Source of the DNA: Egicoccus sp035462025
GTDB taxonomy: Bacteria > Actinomycetota > Nitriliruptoria > Nitriliruptorales > Nitriliruptoraceae
NCBI GenBank assembly: GCA_035462025.1
Contig: DATHUR010000121.1
Coordinates: 9,183-73,182, forward strand
Reading direction: 5' to 3'
Length of the DNA stretch: 64,000 nucleotides
The number at the start of each line of letters is the position of its first letter. The stretch's first letter is position 1. Positions 7,799 to 15,695 of this stretch are shown here, in pieces. Below the pieces are notes generated by a model that had not been told where the DNA came from, ran no database searches, and worked only from the letters and a program-made list of their open reading frames with translations. Both the position numbers and the translations under genes were made by a program.

Positions 7799-8068
7799 GT
7801 GGTGCTCCCTCCTCGTCGCGCGACGGGTCTGACGTCGCGGCGAACCCTGGGTGCCGGCGGTCCGGTGGCGCGGGTCACGCGCTGTCGGAGTCGTCAACGA
7901 GTCGGGCGAACCGGATGTTTCGGTCGAACGACCAGCCGTTGACGGGCCGCCTGCCAGGGTACGGGCACCGCGCGGCGGGCCCCTCGCCGCGGCCCGGCCG
8001 GCGAGGCCGCGGCGCGGAGGTCGCAGCGAGCCCCGTTGCGTTGCGCGCCAAGCGCGCGTCGAGGCGGG

Positions 8069-8455
8069 TCAGGCCGGCGGGATCATGCCCGGCGGCAGGT
8101 CCGCGCGGCCCTCGAGCGGGGACAACTCGAACTCCTCGCGGCCGATGCGCAGGAACTCGACCGGGCGGTCATCGGCGAGGTGTTCGGCAACGATCTGCGG
8201 GACGTCCTCGACGGTGACTCCGCCGTACCAGACGTCGTCGGGGGCGACGTACACGGTCGGCCCGACCATGCAGGGTTCGAGGCACCCGGACGCGACGACC
8301 TTGACGTCGACGAGGCCCTGGCGGCCGGTCTCCTCGCGCATCGCCTCGAACAGGCCCGCGGCGCCGCGGGCCGCACACGACGGCCTGGGATGCTCGGCTG
8401 GCCGTTCGTTGATGCACACGAACACCCACTTGCGTGGCATGCCGACCCGGGCCAC
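8069..8455 (-). CDS. thioredoxin-like [2Fe-2S] ferredoxin
   Basis: 128-residue thioredoxin-fold ferredoxin. Cys14 and Cys27 (spaced by 12) and Cys58-x3-Cys62 (ASGCLEPCMVGPTVYV) match the four cluster ligands of the Aquifex-type/NuoE-like [2Fe-2S] ferredoxins. The remainder (WYGGVTVEDVPQIVAEHL) is the usual C-terminal helix. The start is GTG at 8455, with AAGGAG 5 nt upstream; ATG five codons later lacks one. It is likely a cytoplasmic electron carrier with unknown partner. It diverges from the CoA-binding gene at 8527. Confidence 0.85.
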   Translation of the reverse strand: MARVGMPRKWVFVCINERPAEHPRPSCAARGAAGLFEAMREETGRQGLVDVKVVASGCLEPCMVGPTVYVAPDDVWYGGVTVEDVPQIVAEHLADDRPVEFLRIGREEFELSPLEGRADLPPGMIPPA

Positions 8456-8492
8456 CGCGGCTCCTTCGTCGCTGTCGGTACGGGTGGCACCG

Positions 8493-8498
8493 TAGCCT
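8493..8498 (+). promoter_or_regulatory. -10-like element TAGCCT
   Basis: Lies 28 nt before the ATG of the CoA-binding-domain gene, in the divergent intergenic region, and fits the TAGNNT pattern. Confidence 0.4.
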
Positions 8499-8526
8499 GT
8501 GGGTCCTGGCGACCATGGAGACGGCG

Positions 8527-8946
8527 ATGCGTGACGACGACCTGATCGAGGACCTGCTGACCAGGGCGCGTCGCATCGCGGTGGTCGGCGCCTCCGACCA
8601 CCCGAACCGGCCGAGCTACGGGGTGGTGGGGCGCGTGCTGCAGGCCGGGTTCGAGGTCGTGCCGGTCAACCCCAACGCCACGACGGTGCACGGCATCCCG
8701 GCCGTGGCGAGCCTGGCCGACATCGACGGACCGGTCGACCTCGTCGACGTCTTCCGGCGCGTCGAGCACACGCCCGACGTGGTGCGCGAGGCCGCCGCGA
8801 TCGGCGCCCCGGCCGTGTGGCTGCAGAGCGGACTGCGCTCGCCCGAGGCGCGCCGGCTGGCCGACGAGGCCGGCATGACCTACGTCGAGGACCGCTGCCT
8901 GGCCGTCGAGGTCGCGGTCCGCGGCGTGCGTGCCGACGCGGGCTAG
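8527..8946 (+). CDS. CoA-binding domain protein (YccU family)
   Basis: 139-residue Rossmann-fold protein of the YccU/CoA_binding family. It begins with RIAVVGASDHPNRPSYGVV (the nucleotide-binding Gly-rich turn) and continues VVPVNPN, VDLVDVFRR and AVWLQSGLRSPEARRLA, ending MTYVEDRCLAVE. The family's biochemical role is not settled; CoA binding is inferred from structure. ATG at 8527 is preferred over ATG at 8515 because GGAG stands 6 nt before it. Its TAG stop shares the palindrome CTAG with the stop of the convergent folP-like gene. Confidence 0.85.
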   Translation: MRDDDLIEDLLTRARRIAVVGASDHPNRPSYGVVGRVLQAGFEVVPVNPNATTVHGIPAVASLADIDGPVDLVDVFRRVEHTPDVVREAAAIGAPAVWLQSGLRSPEARRLADEAGMTYVEDRCLAVEVAVRGVRADAG

Positions 8947-9809
8947 CCGTCACGACCTGACGAAGCACGCCCGTCGGATCGGTAGAAGGCGGGGTCGAGG
9001 GCGGCGTCGCGGGCCAGGGTGGACCGGCCTTCGACCACGTCGAGCACGTCGAGGAACTGCTTGGCGGCCGCGACGTCGTGGACCCGGGCGATGGTGCCCG
9101 GCACCGCCGCGAGCGGCACCAACGCCGCCAGGGTGCCGGGCCCGCGTTCGTGTGGGACGACCCGGGCGATGGTGCCGATGAAGTCCTTGCGCGAGATCGC
9201 GACGAGGAAATCGTTGGCGAACCGGGCCCGGAGCGTGGGCAGGCCGGCGAGGACCGCGACGGTCTGCGCCGGTGTCTTCGACAGGTCGATCCCGGGGTCG
9301 AGGAGTACCCGCTCGGACGCGATGCCGGCGCCGGCGAGCCGGTCGAGTTGCCGCTCGAACCAGTCGCCGACCTCGGCGACGACGTCGGTGTACAGGTCGG
9401 GGTCGGTCAGCCGCTGCTTGACCGGGCCGATGTTGTGCGTGAGCACCAGATCGGCGTCGCAGTCCGCCAGCACCTCGAGCATGGCCGGGTCGTCCGTGCC
9501 GGAGTAGTCGTTGACGATCGACGCGCCTGCGGCGACCACCCCGGCGGCCACCTGCGGCTTGTAGGTGTCGACGCTGACGTTCACCCCCTCGCCGGCCAGC
9601 GCGGCCACGACCGGCTCGAGCGCGGCGAGTTCCTCCTCGGCCGGGACGACCGGCGTGCTCGGCGAGGCGCTCTGGGCGCCGAGATCGATCACGTCGGCGC
9701 CGGCGGCGACCAGCGCCAGGGCGGTGGCGATCGCGTCGTCGTTGGTCGCGGCCACCGTCGAGAACGAGTCGGGGTTGAGGTTGACGATGCCCATCAGGCG
9801 TGGGTTCAC
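8943..9809 (-). CDS. folP2: dihydropteroate synthase paralogue (FolP2 type)
   Basis: 288-residue TIM-barrel protein of the dihydropteroate synthase family (MGIVNLNPDSFS, VSVDTYKP, LDPGIDLSKTP, AISRKDFIG, RVHDV). It departs from true synthases: the pABA/pterin loop normally reading D-I-G-G-E-S-T-R-P-G is DLGAQSASPS, lacking Glu and Arg, and SRK lacks the following Ser. The next gene is gpgS, the same pairing as folP2 (Rv1207)-gpgS (Rv1208) in M. tuberculosis, where FolP2 is reported not to work as a synthase. The GTG start overlaps the gpgS stop as GTGA, implying translational coupling. Role unknown, perhaps linked to polymethylated polysaccharide synthesis. Confidence 0.85.
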   Translation of the reverse strand: MNPRLMGIVNLNPDSFSTVAATNDDAIATALALVAAGADVIDLGAQSASPSTPVVPAEEELAALEPVVAALAGEGVNVSVDTYKPQVAAGVVAAGASIVNDYSGTDDPAMLEVLADCDADLVLTHNIGPVKQRLTDPDLYTDVVAEVGDWFERQLDRLAGAGIASERVLLDPGIDLSKTPAQTVAVLAGLPTLRARFANDFLVAISRKDFIGTIARVVPHERGPGTLAALVPLAAVPGTIARVHDVAAAKQFLDVLDVVEGRSTLARDAALDPAFYRSDGRASSGRDG

Positions 9810-10570
9810 GACGGCTCCGGGGGATGGGACGGGAGGGCGGGCACGGCGGATTCCGAGGATGCCCTGGCGCGGGCGGTGGCGAGGGCGACGTCCATCACCT
9901 CGCGTGCGACCACGGCGAGTTCGTCGACGTCCTTGTGACGGTGGGCGATCGGCTCGAGGTCGACCTCGGCCACCGAACCGGAGCCGTGTGCGGCCTCGAG
10001 CCCGAGCAGCATGGACAGCTCGAGCCCGTAGCCGGGATGCAGGTCGAGGTCGCGGACGGCCGCCGTGCGCACGGCGACCTGTCCCGACAGCGGGTCGCGG
10101 AGCCCGGCCAGCCGACTGCCGAGCAGTTCGAGCGCCGGCCGCGCCACCAGTTCGCTGACCCGTCCGGAACGCACGGTGCCGCTCGCGGGGTCGAGGCGGC
10201 GGCACACGCCCTTGACCAGGGCGACCTCGCCGCTCAGCGCCCCGAGCAACACCTCGACGCTGCGCGTGGTCAGGCCTTCGACGTCGGCGTCGAGGAGCAC
10301 GACCCGTTCCGCGTCGGTCGATCGCAGGAGTGCGGCGACGCTGTCGCCCTTCCCCCGCACCGGGCGCCCGGCGAGGTCCGCAGCGGCGACGACCGCCAGC
10401 CCGTGGTCGTCGGCGAGCGCGACGGAGTCGTCGGTCGACCCACCGTCGAGCAGGACCACCCGGCCGGCGAGTCCGGCGGCCACGACCTCGGTGGCGAAGC
10501 CGGCGAGGCGGGGGACGTGCGCCGCCTCGTTCAGCGCCGGGAAGGCGAGCAACGTCGTCTCGTGTCTCAC
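9806..10570 (-). CDS. gpgS: glucosyl-3-phosphoglycerate synthase-like glycosyltransferase (GT81)
   Basis: 254-residue GT-A glycosyltransferase resembling GpgS, which joins glucose from NDP-glucose to 3-phosphoglycerate, the first step toward glucosylglycerate and methylglucose lipopolysaccharides. Visible motifs in order: FPALNEAAHV, LLDGGSTDDS, VRGKGDSVAALL, LLDADVEG (DxD metal site), GRVSELVARPALELL, DPLSGQVAVR, HPGYGLELSML and VDLEPIAHRHKD, all hallmarks of GpgS. The mycobacterial enzyme is about 324 residues, so this is a short version. GTG at 10570 is the first start with the glycosyltransferase N-terminus. Overlap with folP2 downstream indicates one mRNA. Confidence 0.82.
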   Translation of the reverse strand: MRHETTLLAFPALNEAAHVPRLAGFATEVVAAGLAGRVVLLDGGSTDDSVALADDHGLAVVAAADLAGRPVRGKGDSVAALLRSTDAERVVLLDADVEGLTTRSVEVLLGALSGEVALVKGVCRRLDPASGTVRSGRVSELVARPALELLGSRLAGLRDPLSGQVAVRTAAVRDLDLHPGYGLELSMLLGLEAAHGSGSVAEVDLEPIAHRHKDVDELAVVAREVMDVALATARARASSESAVPALPSHPPEPS

Positions 10571-10657
10571 GGGTCCCCTGTCTCGCTCGCTTCGCTCGCT
10601 CGTTGCCACCCTCGTTCCGCCATACTGCCGCCTCGAACCGGCACTGGCGGGAGCGCG

Positions 10658-10957
10658 ATGCTGACCTGGATCCTCGTCACGGTCACGGCGGTCGCCGCGA
10701 TCGGGGTACTGGCGCTGCTCGTCCTGCGCGAGCCGCTCGGCGAACCGCGCCCGGTGCCGCCGGTCGCGGGGCCCGACGACGTCCGGCGCGGCTTCCGGCT
10801 GGTGTGGCCCGGCTACGACCCCGCCGAGGTCGACGCCCACCTCGCCCAGATCGAGCGGACGTGGTCGGGTGGAGACGATCGGGGTGGTGGGCGGGATCGG
10901 TTAGGTGAGGAACTCGAGGATGGTGGCGGCGATGGCGCCGGGGGCTTCGAGGGGTGA
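10658..10957 (+). CDS. small membrane protein with DivIVA-like motif (Rv1209-like position)
   Basis: 99-residue protein: one N-terminal transmembrane helix (LTWILVTVTAVAAIGVLALLVL, residues 2-23), a Pro-rich linker, then VRRGFRLVWPGYDPAEVDAHLAQIER, the F-x6-GYDxxEVDxFL signature of DivIVA-domain proteins. A similar small DivIVA membrane protein follows gpgS in mycobacteria. ATG at 10658 has GGGAG 5 nt upstream. The last 19 codons (Gly/Asp-rich) overlap the end of the convergent hydrolase gene by 57 nt and their sequence is dictated by that gene, so the C-terminal tail may be non-functional read-on. Confidence 0.7.
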   Translation: MLTWILVTVTAVAAIGVLALLVLREPLGEPRPVPPVAGPDDVRRGFRLVWPGYDPAEVDAHLAQIERTWSGGDDRGGGRDRLGEELEDGGGDGAGGFEG

Positions 10958-11671
10958 CCAGTGCCCGACGTCGGGGACGACCTTGACGCGGCTGACCGGG
11001 ATCGAGGACTTGAGCTCCTCGGCCATGGCCAGCGGGGTCGAGCGGTCGTGCGCGCCGGTGACGATCAGGCTCGGTTGGCCGATCTCGTCCCGCCGGATCT
11101 TCGGGGCGTCGGCCAGCGCGCGGCACGACTTGGCGTAGCTCTGGGGCTCGTTGCGCAGGAACATCTCGCGGAGCAGGCCGACCATGCCGCTGTGGACCGC
11201 GTGGCTCTGGGGCGAGACCGCTCCCTCGAGCCAGGCGTCCACCAGCGGGTCCATCCCGTCGGTCTCGACCAGGTCGGCGCGCTCGCGGTAGGCGTCGGCG
11301 GTCGGCGGCTGGAAGTAGCTGATCCCGCCGACGAGGACCAGTTGATCGCAGGTCTCGGGGCTGGTCTGGGCGAGGTGCTGCGCGACGAGCGTGCCCATCG
11401 AGTGCCCGACCAGGGTGACGGCGGGCAGTTCGAGGTGGCGGATCAGTTTCTGGATGTCCTTGGCCCAGCCCTCGATCGAGAACTTGCCGCGGCCCTGGCT
11501 GCGGCCGTGGCCACGCAGGTCGGGGGCGATGCAGTGGTGGTGCTGTTTCATGGCCTGCATGACGCCGTGCCAGACGTTGGCGCTACCGCCGAGGCCGTGC
11601 ACGAACACGACCGGCGGCCCTTCGCCGTAGCTGACGTAGTGCAGGGTGTTGCCGTCGATGTCGGCGAACAT
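10901..11671 (-). CDS. alpha/beta-hydrolase
   Basis: 256-residue hydrolase of the BphD/epoxide-hydrolase-like fold. Oxyanion turn VVFVHGLGGS, nucleophile elbow VGHSMGTL with Ser91, Asp209 in TGAHDRSTPL, and His237 in DVGHWSPLEAP complete the triad; DLRGHGRSQG is the conserved strand-4 loop. The cap domain is small. The substrate cannot be inferred. ATG at 11671 has AAGGAC about 9 nt upstream. It is convergent to and overlaps the DivIVA-like gene, and diverges from the SRPBCC gene at 11852. Confidence 0.88.
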   Translation of the reverse strand: MFADIDGNTLHYVSYGEGPPVVFVHGLGGSANVWHGVMQAMKQHHHCIAPDLRGHGRSQGRGKFSIEGWAKDIQKLIRHLELPAVTLVGHSMGTLVAQHLAQTSPETCDQLVLVGGISYFQPPTADAYRERADLVETDGMDPLVDAWLEGAVSPQSHAVHSGMVGLLREMFLRNEPQSYAKSCRALADAPKIRRDEIGQPSLIVTGAHDRSTPLAMAEELKSSIPVSRVKVVPDVGHWSPLEAPGAIAATILEFLT

Positions 11672-11851
11672 GGCGCGAAGTCCTTTTTCGTCACCCTGGT
11701 CGCGGCGCCCATGGGGCGCGCGCCCGATCAGGTGGATGGGAGCCCGAGCAGTCGGGCGGTGGCGCAAGCGGCGCCGCGGGCGGCCGCAGCCTAGCTTTCG
11801 TTGCCGCAGGCGTGGCGGCACGACGTGATCGCGGGAGTCGGAGGAGACGGC

Positions 11852-12304
11852 ATGCGTCTCGAGGTGGTGCGGCACGCGCGGGTCGGTCCCGAGACGGTGT
11901 GGCAGGTGCTGACCGCCTGGGAGCGCCAGCCGGAGTGGATGCTCGACGCCAAGGCGGTCGAGGTGCTCACCCCGCTGCGCGAGGGGGTCGGCGTCACGAT
12001 CCGGTGTCCGACCAACCTGCTCGGCGTGACCGTCCAGGACGTGATGCGGGTGACCGGTTGGGACCCGCCCCGCCGGCTCGAGGTGGAGCACCTGGGCTCG
12101 ATCATCACCGGTTCCGGCGCGTTCGAACTCGAGGCCGAGCCCGGCGGGACCCGCGTGACGTGGTGGGAGCAGGTCGACCCGCCGCTCGGACGCCTCGGCG
12201 CCTGGGGGGCCGAGACGGTGGTCCTGCCGGTGCTCGAACGCATCTTCGGCCGCAGCCTGCACAACCTCGTACGTCTCGCCGAGGACTGGGCGATCGGGCG
12301 CTGA
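11852..12304 (+). CDS. SRPBCC (START-like) domain protein
   Basis: 150-residue helix-grip protein of the polyketide cyclase/dehydrase (SRPBCC) superfamily, which binds hydrophobic ligands. Typical features are the N-terminal VVRHARVGPETVWQVLTAWERQPEWM, the central strands ITGSGAFELEAEPGGTRVTWWEQVDPP and the long C-terminal helix ERIFGRSLHNLVRLAEDWA. No catalytic signature is visible, so it may be a lipid-binding or toxin-antitoxin-like CoaT protein. ATG at 11852 has GGAGGAG about 5 nt upstream. Confidence 0.75.
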   Translation: MRLEVVRHARVGPETVWQVLTAWERQPEWMLDAKAVEVLTPLREGVGVTIRCPTNLLGVTVQDVMRVTGWDPPRRLEVEHLGSIITGSGAFELEAEPGGTRVTWWEQVDPPLGRLGAWGAETVVLPVLERIFGRSLHNLVRLAEDWAIGR

Positions 12305-12342
12305 GCCTGGGGGCGACGACGGTCAGACATCCGACCGTGGCC

Positions 12343-12348
12343 TACGGT
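12343..12348 (+). promoter_or_regulatory. -10-like element TACGGT, 7 nt before a start codon
   Basis: The hexamer ends 7 nt before ATG 12356 with no Shine-Dalgarno between, consistent with a leaderless mRNA. Confidence 0.4.
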
Positions 12349-12355
12349 GTCGTGC

Positions 12356-13144
12356 ATGGGTTCGTTCGACGTCATTCGCGATGGGCGTGGGTCGCGCTTC
12401 GTGGCGGTGGGCCCGGAGGGCGGGGAACACGGTCACGCGGTCGTGCGGCGACGTCCCGATCGCCGAACGTTCGTGTTCGTGCTCGACGCCTCCGCCGACG
12501 CATGCCGGACCCTGTTGGCCGCGGTTGCCCGAGACGTCGACGGGCCGCTGCACACCACGGTCGAGGCCTCCGATGCCGCGCGGCTCGCGGACCTGGCCTC
12601 CGCGGGGTTCGTGCCGACGCGCCGTGAGAGCGAGTACGTCCTGGACGTCGCCACCGCGCTCGGGCGGCTCGGGGACGCGTCCCTGCCGACGGGTTACGTG
12701 CTGGCGAACGTCGGAGATGTCCCGCCGGACGAGCTGCGTGTCCTCGACGACCGGTTGCGTCAGGACGTGCCCGGCACGGACGGGTGGGAGTGGGACGCGG
12801 CCGGATTCCACGACGAGACCTATGACCCCGGGCAGTTCGATCCGCAGCTGTACTGGATCGCGGTGCACCAGGTCGACGGCGAGCGTGTCGGGCTCGTGCG
12901 GGTGTGGCGGCGTCCCGAGGCCTTCCGGCTGGGACTGATCGCCGTGCTGCCCCGGCATCGCCGTCGAGGCATCTCGCGCGGGTTGCTCGGCCACGTGTTG
13001 GGCAGACTCGACGCCCGTGGGGTCGGCGAGGTCGTCACCGAGATCGACGACGGCAACGAGGCGTCCCGTGGCCTGCTGATCGGCCTCGGTGTCCGGCGGA
13101 TCGGCGGGTCGGTCGAACTGGTGCGTGGCGGCGCCGCGCGGTGA
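12356..13144 (+). CDS. GNAT-family N-acetyltransferase with N-terminal extension
   Basis: 262 residues. The C-terminal half holds an acetyl-CoA-binding GNAT core: YWIAVHQVDGERVGLVRVWRR, then FRLGLIAVLPRHRRRGISRGLLGHVLGRL (the R/Q-x2-G-x-G/A pyrophosphate loop) and GNEASRGLLIGLGVRRIGGSVEL. The N-terminal 120 residues (HAVVRRRPDRRTFVFVLDAS..., SAGFVPTRRESEYVLDV) may be a degenerate second GNAT unit. Acceptor unknown. ATG 12356 is preferred over GTG 12347 because the -10-like TACGGT leaves only 7 nt, a leaderless arrangement. Confidence 0.75.
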   Translation: MGSFDVIRDGRGSRFVAVGPEGGEHGHAVVRRRPDRRTFVFVLDASADACRTLLAAVARDVDGPLHTTVEASDAARLADLASAGFVPTRRESEYVLDVATALGRLGDASLPTGYVLANVGDVPPDELRVLDDRLRQDVPGTDGWEWDAAGFHDETYDPGQFDPQLYWIAVHQVDGERVGLVRVWRRPEAFRLGLIAVLPRHRRRGISRGLLGHVLGRLDARGVGEVVTEIDDGNEASRGLLIGLGVRRIGGSVELVRGGAAR

Positions 13145-13162
13145 CCGGGGCCAGGTGAGACG

Positions 13163-13576
13163 TCAGACCGTGGCCTGGGGGCGGGTGCGGCGCGCGTCGA
13201 CCTCTTCGCGGAACGCGGCCAGGGTGACGACCCGCTGCTCGACCGAGCCGCGGGCGACGATGGTGGTCCCGTGACGCACGATGACCTCGCAGACCAGCTT
13301 GCCGGAGGTCACGGTGGCGACGGTCGCGGTCAGCACGACGTCCTCGCCGATGGGGACCGGTGCGCGGTGCATGAGGTCCACGCCGGCGCCGACGCCCTCC
13401 TCACCCGCCTCGAGGTGGGGGACGAGCAGTGACCGGGCGACCTGTTCCATGTGGCCGATCATGGCGGTGGTGCCGTACACCGGGTGGATCCGCTCGCCGG
13501 CGACGGTCGCGGCCATGTCGGGGGTGACGGTCACCTCGAGGGTGGCCGTCGCGCCGCGGGGAGGTCCGACTCGCAT
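13163..13576 (-). CDS. FlK-type hotdog acyl-CoA thioesterase
   Basis: 137-residue hotdog protein. Thr36, Glu44 and His70 (YGTTAMIGHMEQ, DLMHRAPVPIG) have the same spacing (8 and 26) as the Thr42/Glu50/His76 triad of fluoroacetyl-CoA thioesterase FlK, so it likely hydrolyses short acyl-CoA or acyl-phosphopantetheine thioesters. Fluoroacetyl specificity itself should not be assumed because the family is broad. ATG at 13576 has AGGACC upstream. A second protein with the same triad is encoded at 16585-16977. Confidence 0.8.
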   Translation of the reverse strand: MRVGPPRGATATLEVTVTPDMAATVAGERIHPVYGTTAMIGHMEQVARSLLVPHLEAGEEGVGAGVDLMHRAPVPIGEDVVLTATVATVTSGKLVCEVIVRHGTTIVARGSVEQRVVTLAAFREEVDARRTRPQATV

Positions 13577-13631
13577 CGGCTGCAGGTCCTGATGTCGTGT
13601 GGTCGGCGGTGACCACGGTGGCGTGCGGCGG

Positions 13632-14099
13632 TCAGCCGCCGAGCAACCGGTCCAGGGTACGTCGTAGCGGACCCCGGCTGCCGTCCCCGTACCGGACGGC
13701 CTGCCGGTCGTCGCTCACCGGGTCGGCGACGGGTGCCTCGCCGGGCGGCGACCCCATGGCGAGCACGATCAGGGGATCGGGAGCCCGGTTGTCGATCCCG
13801 TGCACCACGCCGGCCGGTACGAGCATCGCACCCATCGGGTCGAGCCCGATCTCACCCTGGTCGGTGACGAACCACGAGCGGCCACCGACCACGGTGTAGG
13901 TGATGTCGCGGTCCGGTTCGTGGAGCACCCCGGTCGCCTGCTGCGGCTCGATGCACCACACGTCGAGGGCGAGGTGGTCGGTGGCGAACACGCGGACGCG
14001 GGTCGCCGCCTGCTCGTCGAAGCGCACGTAGTCGCGCAGGTCGACGGGCAGGACACCGGCCTGCTCGGCCGGTAGGTCTGGTGGCGGCGGGGTGTCCAT
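13632..14099 (-). CDS. cupin-domain protein
   Basis: 155-residue single-domain cupin. The core reads RVRVFATDHLALDVWCIEPQQATGV, then HEPDRDITYTVVGGRSWFVTDQGE and MGAMLVPAGVVHGIDNRAPDPLIVLAM, i.e. the two cupin motifs with His in HEPDRD and VVHGIDN as possible metal ligands. Typical of small regulatory or binding cupins, function unknown. It ends in an Arg-rich tail. ATG at 14099 is the first good start and lacks a strong Shine-Dalgarno. It diverges from pepA. Confidence 0.75.
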   Translation of the reverse strand: MDTPPPPDLPAEQAGVLPVDLRDYVRFDEQAATRVRVFATDHLALDVWCIEPQQATGVLHEPDRDITYTVVGGRSWFVTDQGEIGLDPMGAMLVPAGVVHGIDNRAPDPLIVLAMGSPPGEAPVADPVSDDRQAVRYGDGSRGPLRRTLDRLLGG

Positions 14100-14131
14100 G
14101 GCCGGCCATCGTAGGGCCCCGGTCCGGTCAC

Positions 14132-14137
14132 TAGGCT
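14132..14137 (+). promoter_or_regulatory. -10-like element TAGGCT before pepA
   Basis: ACTAGGCT lies 64 nt before the pepA start in the divergent region with the cupin gene. Confidence 0.4.
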
Positions 14138-14201
14138 CGGCGGTCACGCCCCGTCCGTCTCCGGTGGTTTCCCCGGAGCCCACCTTGCCGAAGGAGTCTT
14201 C

Positions 14202-15695
14202 GTGCCCCGCGTCGAGCTCAGCACCGATCCACTCGCGTCGAGCCAGGCCGCCATGCTCGCCGTCGCGGCGTTTGCCGGCGACGGCGACGACGCGCCGCCG
14301 GTCCCCGCCGGTGGCGCCGCCGTGCTCGGCGAGGCCGTCGGCATCGACCTCGCCGCCGAGCTGACCACGGTGGGATTCCGGGCGGGCCCCGGCGAGGTGG
14401 TGCGCATTCCGACCCGCGGCGCGATCCCGGCCGCCACGATCGTGGTCGTCGGCCTGGGTCCGGCGGGCGAGGCCACGACCGACCGTCTCCGGCGTGCCGC
14501 GGCCGCGGTCGCGGGCGCCGCCGAACGGGTGGCGACCATCGCCACCGACCTGCCGTCGGCCCTGCCGGACGCGGACGCCGGCGATGCCGTCGGCGCCGTG
14601 GTCGAGGGGCTGGCGCTGGGTAGCTACCGGTTCGGCCGCTACCGCGCCGAGGCGCCCGGCCACCAGCTCGAGACGGCGACCCTGCACGTCGCGGACCCCG
14701 AGGCGAGCCGTGCCGCAGTCGACCTCGCCCTGGTCGCGGCCGACGCCGCCGCGTTCGCCCGTGACCTGGTCAACACGCCGCCGCAGGACAAGCGCCCGCC
14801 GGCGCTGGCCGAGCGGATGGTCGAAGCCTTCGCCGGAACCGACGTCCAGGTCCGGGTGCTCGACGAACAGGCCCTCGAGGCGGGCGGCTACGGCGGGATC
14901 CTCGGCGTGGGCCGCGGCTCCTCCGAACCGCCGCGACTGGTCGAGTTGACCTATGCGCCGGACGGGGCGGAGCGCCACGTCGCGCTCGTCGGCAAGGGCA
15001 TCACCTTCGACACGGGCGGCATCTCGCTCAAGCCGTCCGAGTCGATGGAGACCATGAAGATGGACATGGCCGGCGCCGCCACGGTGGCCGCCGTCGTCCG
15101 TGCAGCGGCCGAACTGCAGCTGCCGGTGCGCCTCACCGGCCTGCTCGCGCTCGCCGAGAACATGCCATCGGGCACGGCCACGCGGGTCAGCGACGTGCTC
15201 ACCATGAAGGGCGGCACGACCGTCGAGGTCATCAACACCGACGCCGAGGGCCGGTTGGTGCTCGGCGACGCGCTCGTGCACGCGTCCGAGGCGGAGCCGG
15301 ACGCGATCGTCGACATCGCCACGCTCACCGGCGCAGCGGTGATCGCGCTCGGCGAGAAGGTCGGGGTGCTGATGGCCTCCGACGACGACCTGGCAACCGC
15401 CCTGCTCGATGCGTCGAAGCAGACCGGCGAGGCCTTCTGGCGGCTGCCGCTGGCCACCGAGCAGTACGGCGACCGCCTCGAGGGCTCGATCGCCGACCTG
15501 CGCAACTCCGGCAGCCGCTCGGCCGGCACCATCTTCGCCGGGCTGTTCCTGCACAAGTTCGTCGGGGACGGGATCCCCTGGGCCCACCTCGACATCGCCG
15601 GCGTCGCGTGGGCCGCCGAGCCCGACGGTTACAACGCCAAGGGCGCCACGGGCGTGCCGGTGCGCACGCTGCTGCGGTGGCTGCAGGCAGCGTGA
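14202..15695 (+). CDS. pepA: leucyl aminopeptidase (M17)
   Basis: 497-residue cytosolic di-metal aminopeptidase that releases N-terminal residues from peptides. The signature NTDAEGRLVLGDAL (near residue 345) and the metal-binding segment LVGKGITFDTGGISLKPSE, MDMAGAATV are intact. The N-terminal domain is the usual variable M17 domain. GTG at 14202 has AAGGAG 5 nt upstream. The stop overlaps the GTG of the downstream lipid kinase (GTGA), so the two are co-translated. Confidence 0.95.
   Translation: MPRVELSTDPLASSQAAMLAVAAFAGDGDDAPPVPAGGAAVLGEAVGIDLAAELTTVGFRAGPGEVVRIPTRGAIPAATIVVVGLGPAGEATTDRLRRAAAAVAGAAERVATIATDLPSALPDADAGDAVGAVVEGLALGSYRFGRYRAEAPGHQLETATLHVADPEASRAAVDLALVAADAAAFARDLVNTPPQDKRPPALAERMVEAFAGTDVQVRVLDEQALEAGGYGGILGVGRGSSEPPRLVELTYAPDGAERHVALVGKGITFDTGGISLKPSESMETMKMDMAGAATVAAVVRAAAELQLPVRLTGLLALAENMPSGTATRVSDVLTMKGGTTVEVINTDAEGRLVLGDALVHASEAEPDAIVDIATLTGAAVIALGEKVGVLMASDDDLATALLDASKQTGEAFWRLPLATEQYGDRLEGSIADLRNSGSRSAGTIFAGLFLHKFVGDGIPWAHLDIAGVAWAAEPDGYNAKGATGVPVRTLLRWLQAA

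Noticed and set aside
7799..8068. Possible gene between hppD and the [2Fe-2S] protein
   Set aside because: Frames are short or Arg-rich with weak codon bias; no domain or Shine-Dalgarno supports them.
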